DNA of 12,256 bases. Origin: Pelotomaculum sp. (lineage in GTDB: Bacteria; Bacillota; Desulfotomaculia; Desulfotomaculales; Pelotomaculaceae). The notes under the pieces are model-generated. The model searched no databases. It was not told where the DNA came from and saw only the letters and a program-made list of their open reading frames with translations. Positions 6,049 through 12,256 of this stretch are shown one piece after another (within the stretch, counting starts at the first letter, position 1; each line of letters opens with the position of its first letter). A program made the position numbers and the translations under genes. The stretch covers positions 1 to 12,256 of the forward strand of contig JALHFC010000022.1 of NCBI GenBank assembly GCA_022839445.1. Direction: 5' to 3'.

Positions 6049-7293
6049 ATGACAGAGCTTTTTAACGCCCTGGCGCTGGATGAGGCCAGGGCGGCATTGT
6101 CCCGCCACCTGCCGGAAAAAAGGCCGGGGGAGCGGGTATCTATATTGGACAGCCTGGGTCGCTGCCTTGCTTTAGATGTCAAGGCGGCCGGGGACGTGCC
6201 TGGCTTTGACCGGTCCACTGTAGACGGCTTTGCGGTAAGGGCGAGGGATACTTACGGCGCCACCGAGAGTATGCCTTCATATGTAGATGTCGGCGGCGAG
6301 GTTTTGATGAAGCAGGCGCCGCCGGGACGTGTTGATGTGGGCCAGGCGTGGCGTATACCCACCGGGGGAATGCTGCCGCCGGGCGCCGATGCCGTGGTAA
6401 TGGTGGAATATACAGAAGCCCTTGACAAGGGTACGATTGGGATTACCAGTCCGGTGGCGCCCGGCGAAAACATCGTGCGCAGGGGCGAGGACGCCGCCTT
6501 GGGCCAGGTTGCATTACCCGCCGGACACCGGATCAGGCCCCATGACCTCGGTATGCTCTCAGCTATCGGTGTCACCGAGGTCGAGGTGGGTATCAGGACA
6601 ATGGTGGGAATTATCTCCACAGGTGACGAACTGGTCGGTCCGGATCAAAACCCGGCGCCCGGCCAGGTGCGTGATATTAACTCTTACGTCCTGTACGGGG
6701 CGGTGGCCGCCTGTGGCGGGGAGCCAAGGCTGTATGGTATTGTCGGGGATAACTATGAAAAGTTGGCGCGGACCTTGGAGCAGGCGTTGGAGGAGAACGG
6801 GATGGTCCTGCTGTCGGGTGGCAGTTCGGTAGGAACGCGCGACGTAGCTTCCCGGGTCATTGAATCCTTGGGGGAGCCCGGGGTGCTTTTCCATGGTATC
6901 TCAATTAAACCCGGCAAGCCGGCTATAGGCGCCGTTGTTAAAAAAAAGCCTGTGTTTGGCTTGCCTGGCCACCCGGTTTCAGCTACAGTTGTTTTTGATC
7001 TTTTAGTTGCCCCCCTTATTCGTGAGGGCGGTTACCCCGAGGGCGGTATAAAAGCGAAAATGGAGTTTCCCCTATTGGCGAAGATTACCCGCAACCTGCG
7101 CTCGGCGGCAGGGCGGGAGGACTTTGTTCCGGTCAAGGTTTCCGTTGGGAAGGAAGGGACACTTTTTGCCGACCCGGTGTTAGGCAAATCCGGGTTGATT
7201 TCGACGGTTGTTAAAGCGGACGGTATTGCCCGTATTCCTTCCGGCAAGGAAGGCGTTGCGACGGGGGAAACGGTTGAAATCAAACTTTTTTAA
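6049..7293 (+). CDS. moeA: Molybdopterin molybdenumtransferase MoeA
   Basis: MoeA inserts molybdate (or tungstate) into adenylylated molybdopterin to make the active cofactor. I chose ATG 6049 because AGGGG (6036-6040) lies 8 nt upstream; a TTG at 6043 in frame is too close to that site. At 414 residues it has the normal length. Motifs in order are DRSTVDGFAV (54-63), PTGGMLPPGADAVVMVE (104-120), STGDELV (190-196) and LSGGSSVGTRD (255-265). KPGKP (287-291) and GLPGHPVSA (304-312) follow, with the C-terminal beta-barrel domain at about 335-414. Asp59 falls at the same number as the E. coli active-site Asp59. Thr105, Glu194 and Asp265 appear to correspond to other conserved active-site residues. 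The product ends IKLF, followed by a likely terminator at 7314-7349. It is one of two MoeA paralogs in the cluster. Confidence 0.95.
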   Translation: MTELFNALALDEARAALSRHLPEKRPGERVSILDSLGRCLALDVKAAGDVPGFDRSTVDGFAVRARDTYGATESMPSYVDVGGEVLMKQAPPGRVDVGQAWRIPTGGMLPPGADAVVMVEYTEALDKGTIGITSPVAPGENIVRRGEDAALGQVALPAGHRIRPHDLGMLSAIGVTEVEVGIRTMVGIISTGDELVGPDQNPAPGQVRDINSYVLYGAVAACGGEPRLYGIVGDNYEKLARTLEQALEENGMVLLSGGSSVGTRDVASRVIESLGEPGVLFHGISIKPGKPAIGAVVKKKPVFGLPGHPVSATVVFDLLVAPLIREGGYPEGGIKAKMEFPLLAKITRNLRSAAGREDFVPVKVSVGKEGTLFADPVLGKSGLISTVVKADGIARIPSGKEGVATGETVEIKLF

Positions 7294-7313
7294 GGATATG
7301 TGGACGCCGGCAG

Positions 7314-7349
7314 TCATCAGTTATTGTATAAACATAACTGATGATTTTT
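7314..7349 (+). terminator. Hairpin with T-run after moeA (terminator or operator)
   Basis: TCATCAGTTAT (7314-7324) and ATAACTGATGA (7334-7344) form a perfect 11-bp inverted repeat around a 9-nt loop, followed directly by TTTTT (7345-7349). It starts 20 nt after the moeA stop. The shape is that of an intrinsic terminator, although the stem is A/T-rich. Its right arm with the loop end reads ACATAACT, close to a ModE operator half-site (ACATAACG), so a regulator site is an alternative. Confidence 0.5.
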
Positions 7350-7579
7350 ATATGAATGATTTTATTGTTAATGCAAATGATTACAGTAAATTAAAGCTAG
7401 CTACATAGCCAGCAGGGCCGGCTTATTTTGAATCATTACATACCCGGCCTCGGTCTGATAACTAGGGGTTGCCTTAACACCTCACGCATGCCACGTTTAC
7501 GTCTTGCGCGTCCGGCCTGCATAGCGGGGGCCTGTGAGCGGTATGGCGGCAACTGCGGAAAGGGGAACAGTTTCATATT
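7350..7579 (+). other. Intergenic leader before the MoeA fusion gene, no gene seen
   Basis: About 230 nt separate the hairpin from the next start. The first 60 nt are A/T-rich; from 7407 on the DNA turns G/C-rich and could fold. GTTGCC (7468-7473) can pair with GGCAAC (7548-7553), and nested inside CTCAC (7481-7485) can pair with GTGAG (7534-7538). I could not match this to the Moco riboswitch or another known leader. A frame ending at 7583, overlapping the next ATG as ATGA, is open but has no good start or ribosome binding site. Confidence 0.3.
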
Positions 7580-9505
7580 ATGAAGCGAAATATATACTTA
7601 GAAGACCTGCCCTGGGAAGAAGCCCTGGCGAGCTACCTTGATCATCTCCGGGAGGTGGAGGCGTTATACCCGGGCCGGCCGGAATTGATTTTAGCGGAAG
7701 AAGCGCTTGGACGGGTGACGGCGGCGCCGGTTTATGCCAGGATATCTTCTCCCCATTACAACGCCTCGGCCATGGACGGCATGGCAGTGCGTTCCATTGA
7801 TACATACGGCGCTTTTGAAACTTCGCCCAAGCGCTTGGAAGTAGGTAAAGACGCCATTGCGGTGGACACCGGTGATCCCTTGCCGGAAGGCTACGACGCC
7901 GTGATCATGATCGAAGACGTCCATTTTACACAGCCCGGCGTAATGGAGATCATCCAAGCCGCTCACCCCTGGCAGCATTTGCGTGTTGTGGGTGAGGATG
8001 TGGTTGCCACTGAAATGATCGTGCCTGCCAGCCACACGGTTAGGCCTATCGACATCGGCGCCATTCTAGCGGGCGGGGTAAACAAAATATACGTCCACCC
8101 CCGTCCTAGGGTCGTCATACTGCCGACCGGCAATGAGCTGGTGCAGCCCGGCGCTGAATTAAAAGCAGGCGACATTATAGAGTTTAATTCCCGGATGCTG
8201 GGCGCTATGGCCGAGAGTTGGGGCGCAGTTGCAATGCGCCGGGAAATAACGGCGGACGATTTTGAAAGCCTAAAAGCAGCAATAAGTAGTGCGGTGGACG
8301 AAGCGGACGTTGTGCTGGTCAACGCCGGGTCTTCGGCAGGCAGCGAGGATTTTACCGCCGGTGTGATCAAAGAGTTGGGTAAGGTGCTGGTGCACGGTGT
8401 GGCCACCAAACCCGGCAAGCCGGTTATCCTTGGTGAGGTAAACGGAAAGCCCGTTGTAGGTGTACCGGGCTATCCTGTTTCAGCCTACCTGGGGATGGTA
8501 AACTTCGTCAGGCCGGTTATATTCAAAAAGTTGGGGGCGGCGCCTCCGGTGGCGGAAACAATTGAGGCTACTGTTTCCCGGAAGATGGTTTCACCGATGG
8601 GGGTGGAGGAATATATCCGGGTCAAACTAGGGCAGGTTGGTGGCAAAGTGGTTGCTACTCCTATTTCCAGAGGGGCGGGCATCCTGATGTCTTTGGTGAG
8701 GGCGGACGGGATGATCCGCGTGCCGCGCCTGTCTGAGGGCTATAATGCCGGCGACGTGGCGCCGGTGGAATTGTTCCGGTCGGCGCAGGAAATTGGGGAA
8801 ACCACCGTTATCATCGGCAGCCACGACAATACCCTGGATGTGCTGGCCAACTACCTTCGTTTGAAATACCCCGCGGCGGCCCTATCCTCGGCTCATGTGG
8901 GCAGTCTGGGCGGCTTGTCGGCCTTGAAGCGGGGCGAGGCCCATTGCGCCGGGACACACCTGTTGGACGAAGAAACGGGCGAATATAATATTTCTTACAT
9001 CAAAAGGCTGTTGCCGGGCCGCGACATCGTTCTGGTCAACTTGGTTTACCGGGAACAGGGGTTGATCCTGGCTGAAGGCAACCCCAAAGGTATCCGTAAC
9101 CTGGAGGACCTAGCCCGCCAAGGGGTTAGTTTCGTCAACCGCCAGCGGGGCGCGGGCACGCGGATTCTGCTGGATTACATGCTAAAAAAACTGGGCCTAG
9201 ATCCGGATCTCATCCACGGGTATGATCACGAGGAGTATACTCATATGGGTGTGGCTGCGGCAGTGAAGTCCGGGGCGGCCGACGCCGGCCTGGGTATCAG
9301 GGCGGCTGCGCTGGCGCTGGGCCTTGATTTTATCGGCATTGTAGAAGAGCGCTATGACCTGTGCATACCGGCGGAATTTTGGGAAACCCCATACATCCGG
9401 AGGCTATTAGAGGTAATGGCTATGCCGCAATTTAGGGAGGAAGTGAAGGGTCTGGGCGGCTACGACCTGCGCGAGTGTGGCAAGGTAGTGTGGCGGACGA
9501 CTTAA
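7580..9505 (+). CDS. MoeA fused to a C-terminal periplasmic-binding-like (COG1910-type) domain
   Basis: The 641-residue protein joins two domains. Residues 1 to about 400 are MoeA-like, with NASAMDGMAV (61-70), DTGDPLPEGYDAVIMIE (96-112), PTGNELV (182-188), NAGSSAGSEDF (248-258), KPGKPV (277-282) and GVPGYPVSA (294-302). Asp66, Thr97, Glu186 and Asp257 fit the MoeA active-site positions, so metal insertion is likely retained. Residues about 407-635 form a PBP-like domain related to molybdate-binding proteins. It starts TTVIIGSHDNTLDVLANYL and has FVNRQRGAGTRILLDYML at 518-535. There is no signal peptide, so it is cytosolic. The family is known in clostridia and archaea as a molybdopterin biosynthesis protein. 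The extra domain may bind molybdate, tungstate or a cofactor intermediate and so select the metal or sense it (inference). ATG 7580 gives the family-like start MKRNIYLEDLPWEEAL, and AAGGGGAA (7559-7566) is a distant ribosome binding site. moaC follows after 26 nt. Confidence 0.93.
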   Translation: MKRNIYLEDLPWEEALASYLDHLREVEALYPGRPELILAEEALGRVTAAPVYARISSPHYNASAMDGMAVRSIDTYGAFETSPKRLEVGKDAIAVDTGDPLPEGYDAVIMIEDVHFTQPGVMEIIQAAHPWQHLRVVGEDVVATEMIVPASHTVRPIDIGAILAGGVNKIYVHPRPRVVILPTGNELVQPGAELKAGDIIEFNSRMLGAMAESWGAVAMRREITADDFESLKAAISSAVDEADVVLVNAGSSAGSEDFTAGVIKELGKVLVHGVATKPGKPVILGEVNGKPVVGVPGYPVSAYLGMVNFVRPVIFKKLGAAPPVAETIEATVSRKMVSPMGVEEYIRVKLGQVGGKVVATPISRGAGILMSLVRADGMIRVPRLSEGYNAGDVAPVELFRSAQEIGETTVIIGSHDNTLDVLANYLRLKYPAAALSSAHVGSLGGLSALKRGEAHCAGTHLLDEETGEYNISYIKRLLPGRDIVLVNLVYREQGLILAEGNPKGIRNLEDLARQGVSFVNRQRGAGTRILLDYMLKKLGLDPDLIHGYDHEEYTHMGVAAAVKSGAADAGLGIRAAALALGLDFIGIVEERYDLCIPAEFWETPYIRRLLEVMAMPQFREEVKGLGGYDLRECGKVVWRTT

Positions 9506-9531
9506 TATAAAAGGAGAGGAGTTGCTAGTTT

Positions 9532-10026
9532 TTGAGCGAATTAACACACCTGGATGAGCTAGGCAGGGCCAGGATGGTCGAAATAGGTGACAAGGAATCT
9601 ACCCGCAGGGAGGCGGTGGCCAGGGGTGATGTGGTCATGCGCCCGGAAACACTGGAAATGATCGTGTCGGGAACGGCGCCTAAGGGGGAGGTCTTGGGCG
9701 TGGCCCGTGTGGCCGGGATCGTGGCAGCCAAAAAGACTTCGGCGCTGGTGCCTTTATGTCACCCTCTGACGCTAACAGGGGTTGATGTGCATTTTCACCC
9801 GGACCAGGAGCTTAGCCGGGTTGAAATAGAAGCGCAAGTTAGAACGACCGGGCAGACCGGGGTGGAGATGGAAGCGCTTACCGCTGTTTCAGTGGCGGCG
9901 CTGACGATTTATGACATGTGCAAGGCGGTCGACCGCGGGATGATTATCGGTAATGTCCGCCTGGTACATAAGAGCGGGGGCAAAAGCGGCGTTTTTGAGC
10001 GTGAAGGCGAGGCCAAGTGGCTTTGA
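9532..10026 (+). CDS. moaC: Cyclic pyranopterin monophosphate synthase MoaC
   Basis: MoaC rearranges the MoaA product 3',8-cyclo-7,8-dihydro-GTP into cyclic pyranopterin monophosphate. The start is TTG 9532, giving MSELTHLDELGRARMVEI, the usual family N-terminus. AAGGAGAGGAG (9511-9520 region) lies about 11 nt upstream. The 164 residues hold the typical motifs APKGEVLGVARVAGIVAAKK (49-68), LVPLCHPL (72-79), RTTGQTGVEMEALTAVSVAA (104-123) and YDMCKAVDRGM (127-137). Lys51, His77, Asp128 and Lys131 are present at the same numbers as the catalytic residues of E. coli MoaC. The gene is 26 nt after the MoeA fusion and 47 nt before the Mog-type gene, so it is part of the same operon although it lies 4.9 kb from moaA. 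Confidence 0.97.
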   Translation: MSELTHLDELGRARMVEIGDKESTRREAVARGDVVMRPETLEMIVSGTAPKGEVLGVARVAGIVAAKKTSALVPLCHPLTLTGVDVHFHPDQELSRVEIEAQVRTTGQTGVEMEALTAVSVAALTIYDMCKAVDRGMIIGNVRLVHKSGGKSGVFEREGEAKWL

Positions 10027-10073
10027 TGCTACCGGGGCTCATCGCTTTATGGAAAGGAGAAAGATGAAACAGG

Positions 10074-10559
10074 TTGTATAAAATAGGCATTATCACCGTA
10101 AGTGATAAAGGTTCCCGCGGGGAACGGGAGGACAGGAGCGGGCCGGCAATCCGGGAGATAGCAGAATCGCTGGGTGAAGTGACAAGTTACCAGGTTTTGC
10201 CCGACGACCTGGATGTTTTAATAGAGGGTCTTGTTAACCTGTCCGACAAAAAAAGGGTAGACCTTATTTTTACGAGCGGCGGAACAGGGTTAAGCGCCCG
10301 TGACAATACCCCGGAAGCTACCTTGGCCGTAATCGACCGGGAAGTGCCCGGTCTTGCTGAGGCCATGCGCATGGAAAGTATGAAAAAAACCAACCGGGCC
10401 ATGTTATCCAGGGCTGTTTCCGGGGTGCGCAACCGCACGTTGATCGTCAATTTGCCCGGTAGCGTAAAAGCGGTGCGGGAATGCCTGGATGTAATCATGC
10501 CCGCGCTGCCGCACGGTTTGGAGATCCTCACCGGCCGGGGCGGCGAATGTGGCTCATAG
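10074..10559 (+). CDS. Molybdopterin adenylyltransferase, MogA/MoaB type
   Basis: This protein adenylylates molybdopterin with ATP, producing the substrate of MoeA. The 161 residues show the MoCF-binding fold motifs ITVSDKGSRGERED (7-20), FTSGGTGLSARDNTPEAT (66-83), AMLSRAVSGVR (109-119) and VNLPGS (125-130), followed by a family-like end with ALPHGLEILTG. MogA and MoaB cannot be told apart safely from this, so no symbol is given. The start is odd. The only in-frame start at the expected place is TTG 10074 (MYKIGIITVSD), 14 nt from GGAAAGGAG (10051-10059). That ribosome binding site is ideally placed for ATG 10064, which opens a 5-codon frame (MKQVV, stop at 10079-10081) overlapping the TTG. 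Either a leader peptide couples translation, or a single-base error hides an ATG start. It is the last gene of the cluster. Confidence 0.92.
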   Translation: MYKIGIITVSDKGSRGEREDRSGPAIREIAESLGEVTSYQVLPDDLDVLIEGLVNLSDKKRVDLIFTSGGTGLSARDNTPEATLAVIDREVPGLAEAMRMESMKKTNRAMLSRAVSGVRNRTLIVNLPGSVKAVRECLDVIMPALPHGLEILTGRGGECGS

Positions 10560-10728
10560 AAGTTTTAACGTTTTTAAACAAAATATGAATAGATTGTATT
10601 CAACCAGGGGAAAATATTAGAAAATGTTATATGGAAAAATAATATTAGATAGAAGAAGATATTAAAAGCTATTTAACGCTAATTACCCTTTGTTGTCCTT
10701 AAAAGGGGAATTATGCGATAGTTTATGG
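10560..10728. other. A/T-rich intergenic DNA between the molybdenum cluster and groES, nothing clear
   Basis: This stretch is A/T-rich and has no plausible gene. CCCTTT and AAAGGG around 10686-10708 can pair, but no T-run follows, so I do not call a terminator. TGAATA (10586-10591) and TATTCA (10597-10602) form a short inverted repeat of unknown meaning. Confidence 0.4.
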
Positions 10729-10757
10729 TTGCTTTTGAGTTTCTAATTCTATATTAT
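10729..10757 (+). promoter_or_regulatory. Promoter of groES-groEL
   Basis: TTGCTT (10729-10734) is separated by 17 nt from TATTAT (10752-10757), which matches the -10 consensus at 5 of 6 bases. The CIRCE operator follows 8 nt later, the usual arrangement for HrcA-controlled sigma-A promoters. Confidence 0.6.
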
Positions 10758-10765
10758 ATTTACGT

Positions 10766-10797
10766 GAGTGCTAGCACTCGCCATAAGCGAGTGCTAA
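10766..10797. promoter_or_regulatory. CIRCE operator (HrcA site) with an additional half-site
   Basis: CTAGCACTC-N9-GAGTGCTAA (10771-10797) matches the CIRCE consensus TTAGCACTC-N9-GAGTGCTAA except for the first base. HrcA binds this element to repress chaperone operons until heat stress. GAGTG directly before the left arm makes a perfect 14-bp palindrome, GAGTGCTAGCACTC (10766-10779), giving three half-sites in total. hrcA itself is not in the window. Confidence 0.95.
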
Positions 10798-10833
10798 CAA
10801 TAAACCAGGACCAGTTATTAAGGAGGGGTTATA

Positions 10834-11121
10834 GTGATCAGACCGTTAGGCGACCGGGTAGTGGTAAAGCCTCTGCCCACTGAGGAGAAGACGAAAGGTG
10901 GCATTGTCCTGCCGGATACTGTCAAGGAAAAGCCACAAGAGGGTGAGGTAATAGCCATCGGTTCAGGAAAACTTTTGGAAACGGGTCAGCGTGTCCCCAT
11001 CGACCTGAAGCCGGGAGACAAGATTCTCTTCTCCAAATATGCCGGAAACGAAGTTAAGATTGACGATGTTGAGTATTTGATCATGCGCGAAGCCGACGTG
11101 CTCGGCGTAATCGAGAAGTAA
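10834..11121 (+). CDS. groES: Co-chaperonin GroES
   Basis: GroES is the heptameric lid of the GroEL chaperonin chamber in the cytosol. The 95-residue protein begins IRPLGDRVVVKPLPTEEKT and has the mobile loop with GGIVLP (22-27), which contacts GroEL. It continues with the family's GDKILFSKYAGNEVKIDD and ends EADVLGVIEK, a full-length and normal GroES. The start is GTG 10834, preceded by AAGGAGGGG (10820-10828). It is transcribed from the promoter and CIRCE site just upstream, together with groEL after a 26-nt gap. Confidence 0.98.
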   Translation: MIRPLGDRVVVKPLPTEEKTKGGIVLPDTVKEKPQEGEVIAIGSGKLLETGQRVPIDLKPGDKILFSKYAGNEVKIDDVEYLIMREADVLGVIEK

Positions 11122-11147
11122 GGATACTTTTAAGGAGGTAGAAGGAA

Positions 11148-12256
11148 TTGGCAGGTAAAGAAATTATTTTCCGGGAAGACGCCAGGCGTTCTTTGGAAAA
11201 AGGCATTAATGCCCTCACAGACGCCGTAAGGATTACCCTCGGCCCCAAAGGCCGCAACGTTGTTCTGGAGAAAAAGTTTGGTTCGCCGATGATTACAAAC
11301 GACGGCGTAACCATTGCCAGAGAGATTGAATTTTCCGACCCATTTGAAAATATGGGCGCCCAATTGGTCAAAGAAGTTGCCACTAAGACTAACGACGTGG
11401 CGGGTGACGGCACTACTACAGCTTGTATCCTGGCCCAGGCCATTGTGCGGGAAGGTCAGAAAAACGTAGCTGCCGGCGCCAATCCGATGATTATCAAGCG
11501 CGGTATTGAGAAGGCTGTTGAAAAAGCTGTGGGCGCCATCAAGGATTCGGCCAAAACAGTTGAAAACAAGTCGGCCATTACCCAAGTCGCTACCATTTCC
11601 GCCAACGATGAGGAGATCGGCAAGTTGATCGCCGAAGCTATGGAAAAGGTAGGCAAAGACGGTGTTATCACTGTTGAAGAGTCGAAAGGGACCACTACCG
11701 ACCTGGAAGTTGTAGAGGGAATGAATTTCGATCGGGGTTACATTTCACCTTATATGGTTACGGACGCCGACAAGATGGAAGCCAACTTGGAAGACCCCTA
11801 CATACTTGTCACGGACAAGAAGATCTCGGCCGTAGGGGACCTCCTGCCGCTGCTGGAAAAAGTCGTGCAGTCCGGCAAACCGCTCTTGATTGTCGCTGAA
11901 GATATTGAGGGGGAAGCACTGGCTACACTCGTCTTGAACAAGTTGCGCGGCACCTTCCAGTGCGCGGCAGTAAAGGCGCCTGGCTTCGGTGACAGGCGGA
12001 AAGCCATGCTGGAGGATATCGCCATCCTGACCGGCGGGACGGTTATTACCGAGGAGCTTGGTCTAAAGCTGGACAAGGCCAACATTGACCAGTTGGGCCG
12101 GGCGGACAAGGTCCGTGTCAAGAAGGAAGAAACCATCATTGTAGGCGGGGCTGGTAGCGCTGACTCAATCACCAAGCGCGTCACCCAAATTAAAAATCAA
12201 ATAGAAGAAACCACCTCCGAGTTTGATAAGGAGAAGCTGCAGGAGCGCCTGGCCAA
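11148..12256 (+). CDS. groEL: Chaperonin GroEL (60 kDa), 3' end outside window
   Basis: GroEL is the ATP-dependent double-ring chaperonin that encloses unfolded proteins with GroES as lid. The start is TTG 11148, giving MAGKEIIFREDARRSLEKG, with AAGGAGGT (11132-11139) 8 nt upstream. The frame is open to the window end, about 369 residues of the usual 540 or so, covering the first equatorial and intermediate parts, the apical domain, and the return to the intermediate domain. LGPKGRNVVL (31-40) binds the ATP phosphates. Asp52 in NDGVTIAREI and Asp87 in AGDGTTTA fall at the same numbers as in E. coli GroEL. APGFGDRRKAMLEDIAILTGG, a very conserved apical-to-intermediate stretch, is also present. 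Nothing unusual is seen in the visible part. Confidence 0.98.
   Translation, partial: MAGKEIIFREDARRSLEKGINALTDAVRITLGPKGRNVVLEKKFGSPMITNDGVTIAREIEFSDPFENMGAQLVKEVATKTNDVAGDGTTTACILAQAIVREGQKNVAAGANPMIIKRGIEKAVEKAVGAIKDSAKTVENKSAITQVATISANDEEIGKLIAEAMEKVGKDGVITVEESKGTTTDLEVVEGMNFDRGYISPYMVTDADKMEANLEDPYILVTDKKISAVGDLLPLLEKVVQSGKPLLIVAEDIEGEALATLVLNKLRGTFQCAAVKAPGFGDRRKAMLEDIAILTGGTVITEELGLKLDKANIDQLGRADKVRVKKEETIIVGGAGSADSITKRVTQIKNQIEETTSEFDKEKLQERLA

Noticed and set aside
7407..7579. Moco riboswitch (RF01055) before the MoeA fusion gene
   Set aside because: The context is right and CCGGCCTC occurs once, but I could not find the other conserved blocks or a matching fold by eye.
7428..7583. 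Open frame ending ATGA-overlapped with the MoeA fusion start, containing CIAGACERYGGNC
   Set aside because: The ATGA overlap is suggestive, but starts at 7428 (TTG) or 7488 (ATG) have no ribosome binding site and the residues fit no family. Probably a chance frame in GC-rich DNA.
10680..10715. Intrinsic terminator after the Mog-type gene
   Set aside because: A 6-bp stem is possible, but no T-run follows on the + strand and the distance from the stop codon is over 120 nt.
1..12256. CRISPR array, tRNA or rRNA genes, prophage or transposase genes
   Set aside because: No regularly spaced identical repeats, no tRNA-like cloverleaf and no transposase or integrase frame were seen; the only mobile-element hint is the repeat at 2248-2340.

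Overview
The window looks like chromosomal DNA from a Gram-positive, probably anaerobic Firmicute of the Peptococcaceae/Desulfotomaculales type (Pelotomaculum- or Desulfotomaculum-like). This is an inference from several features: AGGAGG-like ribosome binding sites with frequent GTG and TTG starts, a CIRCE operator before groES-groEL, LarB/LarC/LarE genes, and a molybdenum cofactor cluster with a MoeA fused to a periplasmic-binding-like domain. All genes read on the + strand.

Layout. Positions 2-568 hold the end of a 5-formyltetrahydrofolate cyclo-ligase gene whose last codons are altered by an exact 32-bp tandem duplication. Positions 629-3190 hold a promoter and larB-larC-larE, which make the nickel-pincer nucleotide (NPN) cofactor of lactate racemase and its relatives. 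The larC here covers only the N-terminal half of the family. It is followed by a 31-nt-period repeat that may be an insertion-sequence relic, and there is no larA in the window. Positions 3248-3684 form a control region with a sigma-A-like promoter, the remains of a ModE-type molybdate regulator, and a good match to a ModE operator.

Positions 3685-10559 form a molybdenum cofactor cluster: moaA, a MOSC-domain gene, mobB, a 75-residue unrecognised helix-turn-helix-like gene, moeA, a second moeA fused to a COG1910-type domain, moaC and mogA/moaB. MoaA and MoaC convert GTP to cyclic pyranopterin monophosphate. The Mog-type protein adenylylates molybdopterin, the MoeA proteins insert the metal, MobB assists guanylylation, and the MOSC protein may handle sulfur transfer. 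moaD, moaE, moeB and mobA are not in the window. Two MoeA paralogs, one with an oxyanion-binding-like domain, would suit an organism that handles molybdate and tungstate separately (inference).

Positions 10729-12256 hold the heat-shock operon: promoter, CIRCE operator with an extra half-site, groES, and the first two thirds of groEL, cut by the window edge.

The most notable points are the decayed modE next to an apparently intact operator, the half-length larC followed by repeat sequence, the frameshifting duplication in the cyclo-ligase, the small Cys-containing protein between mobB and moeA, and the unusual CIRCE. I did not find a clearly new multi-gene system; the small protein is the best candidate for something undescribed.
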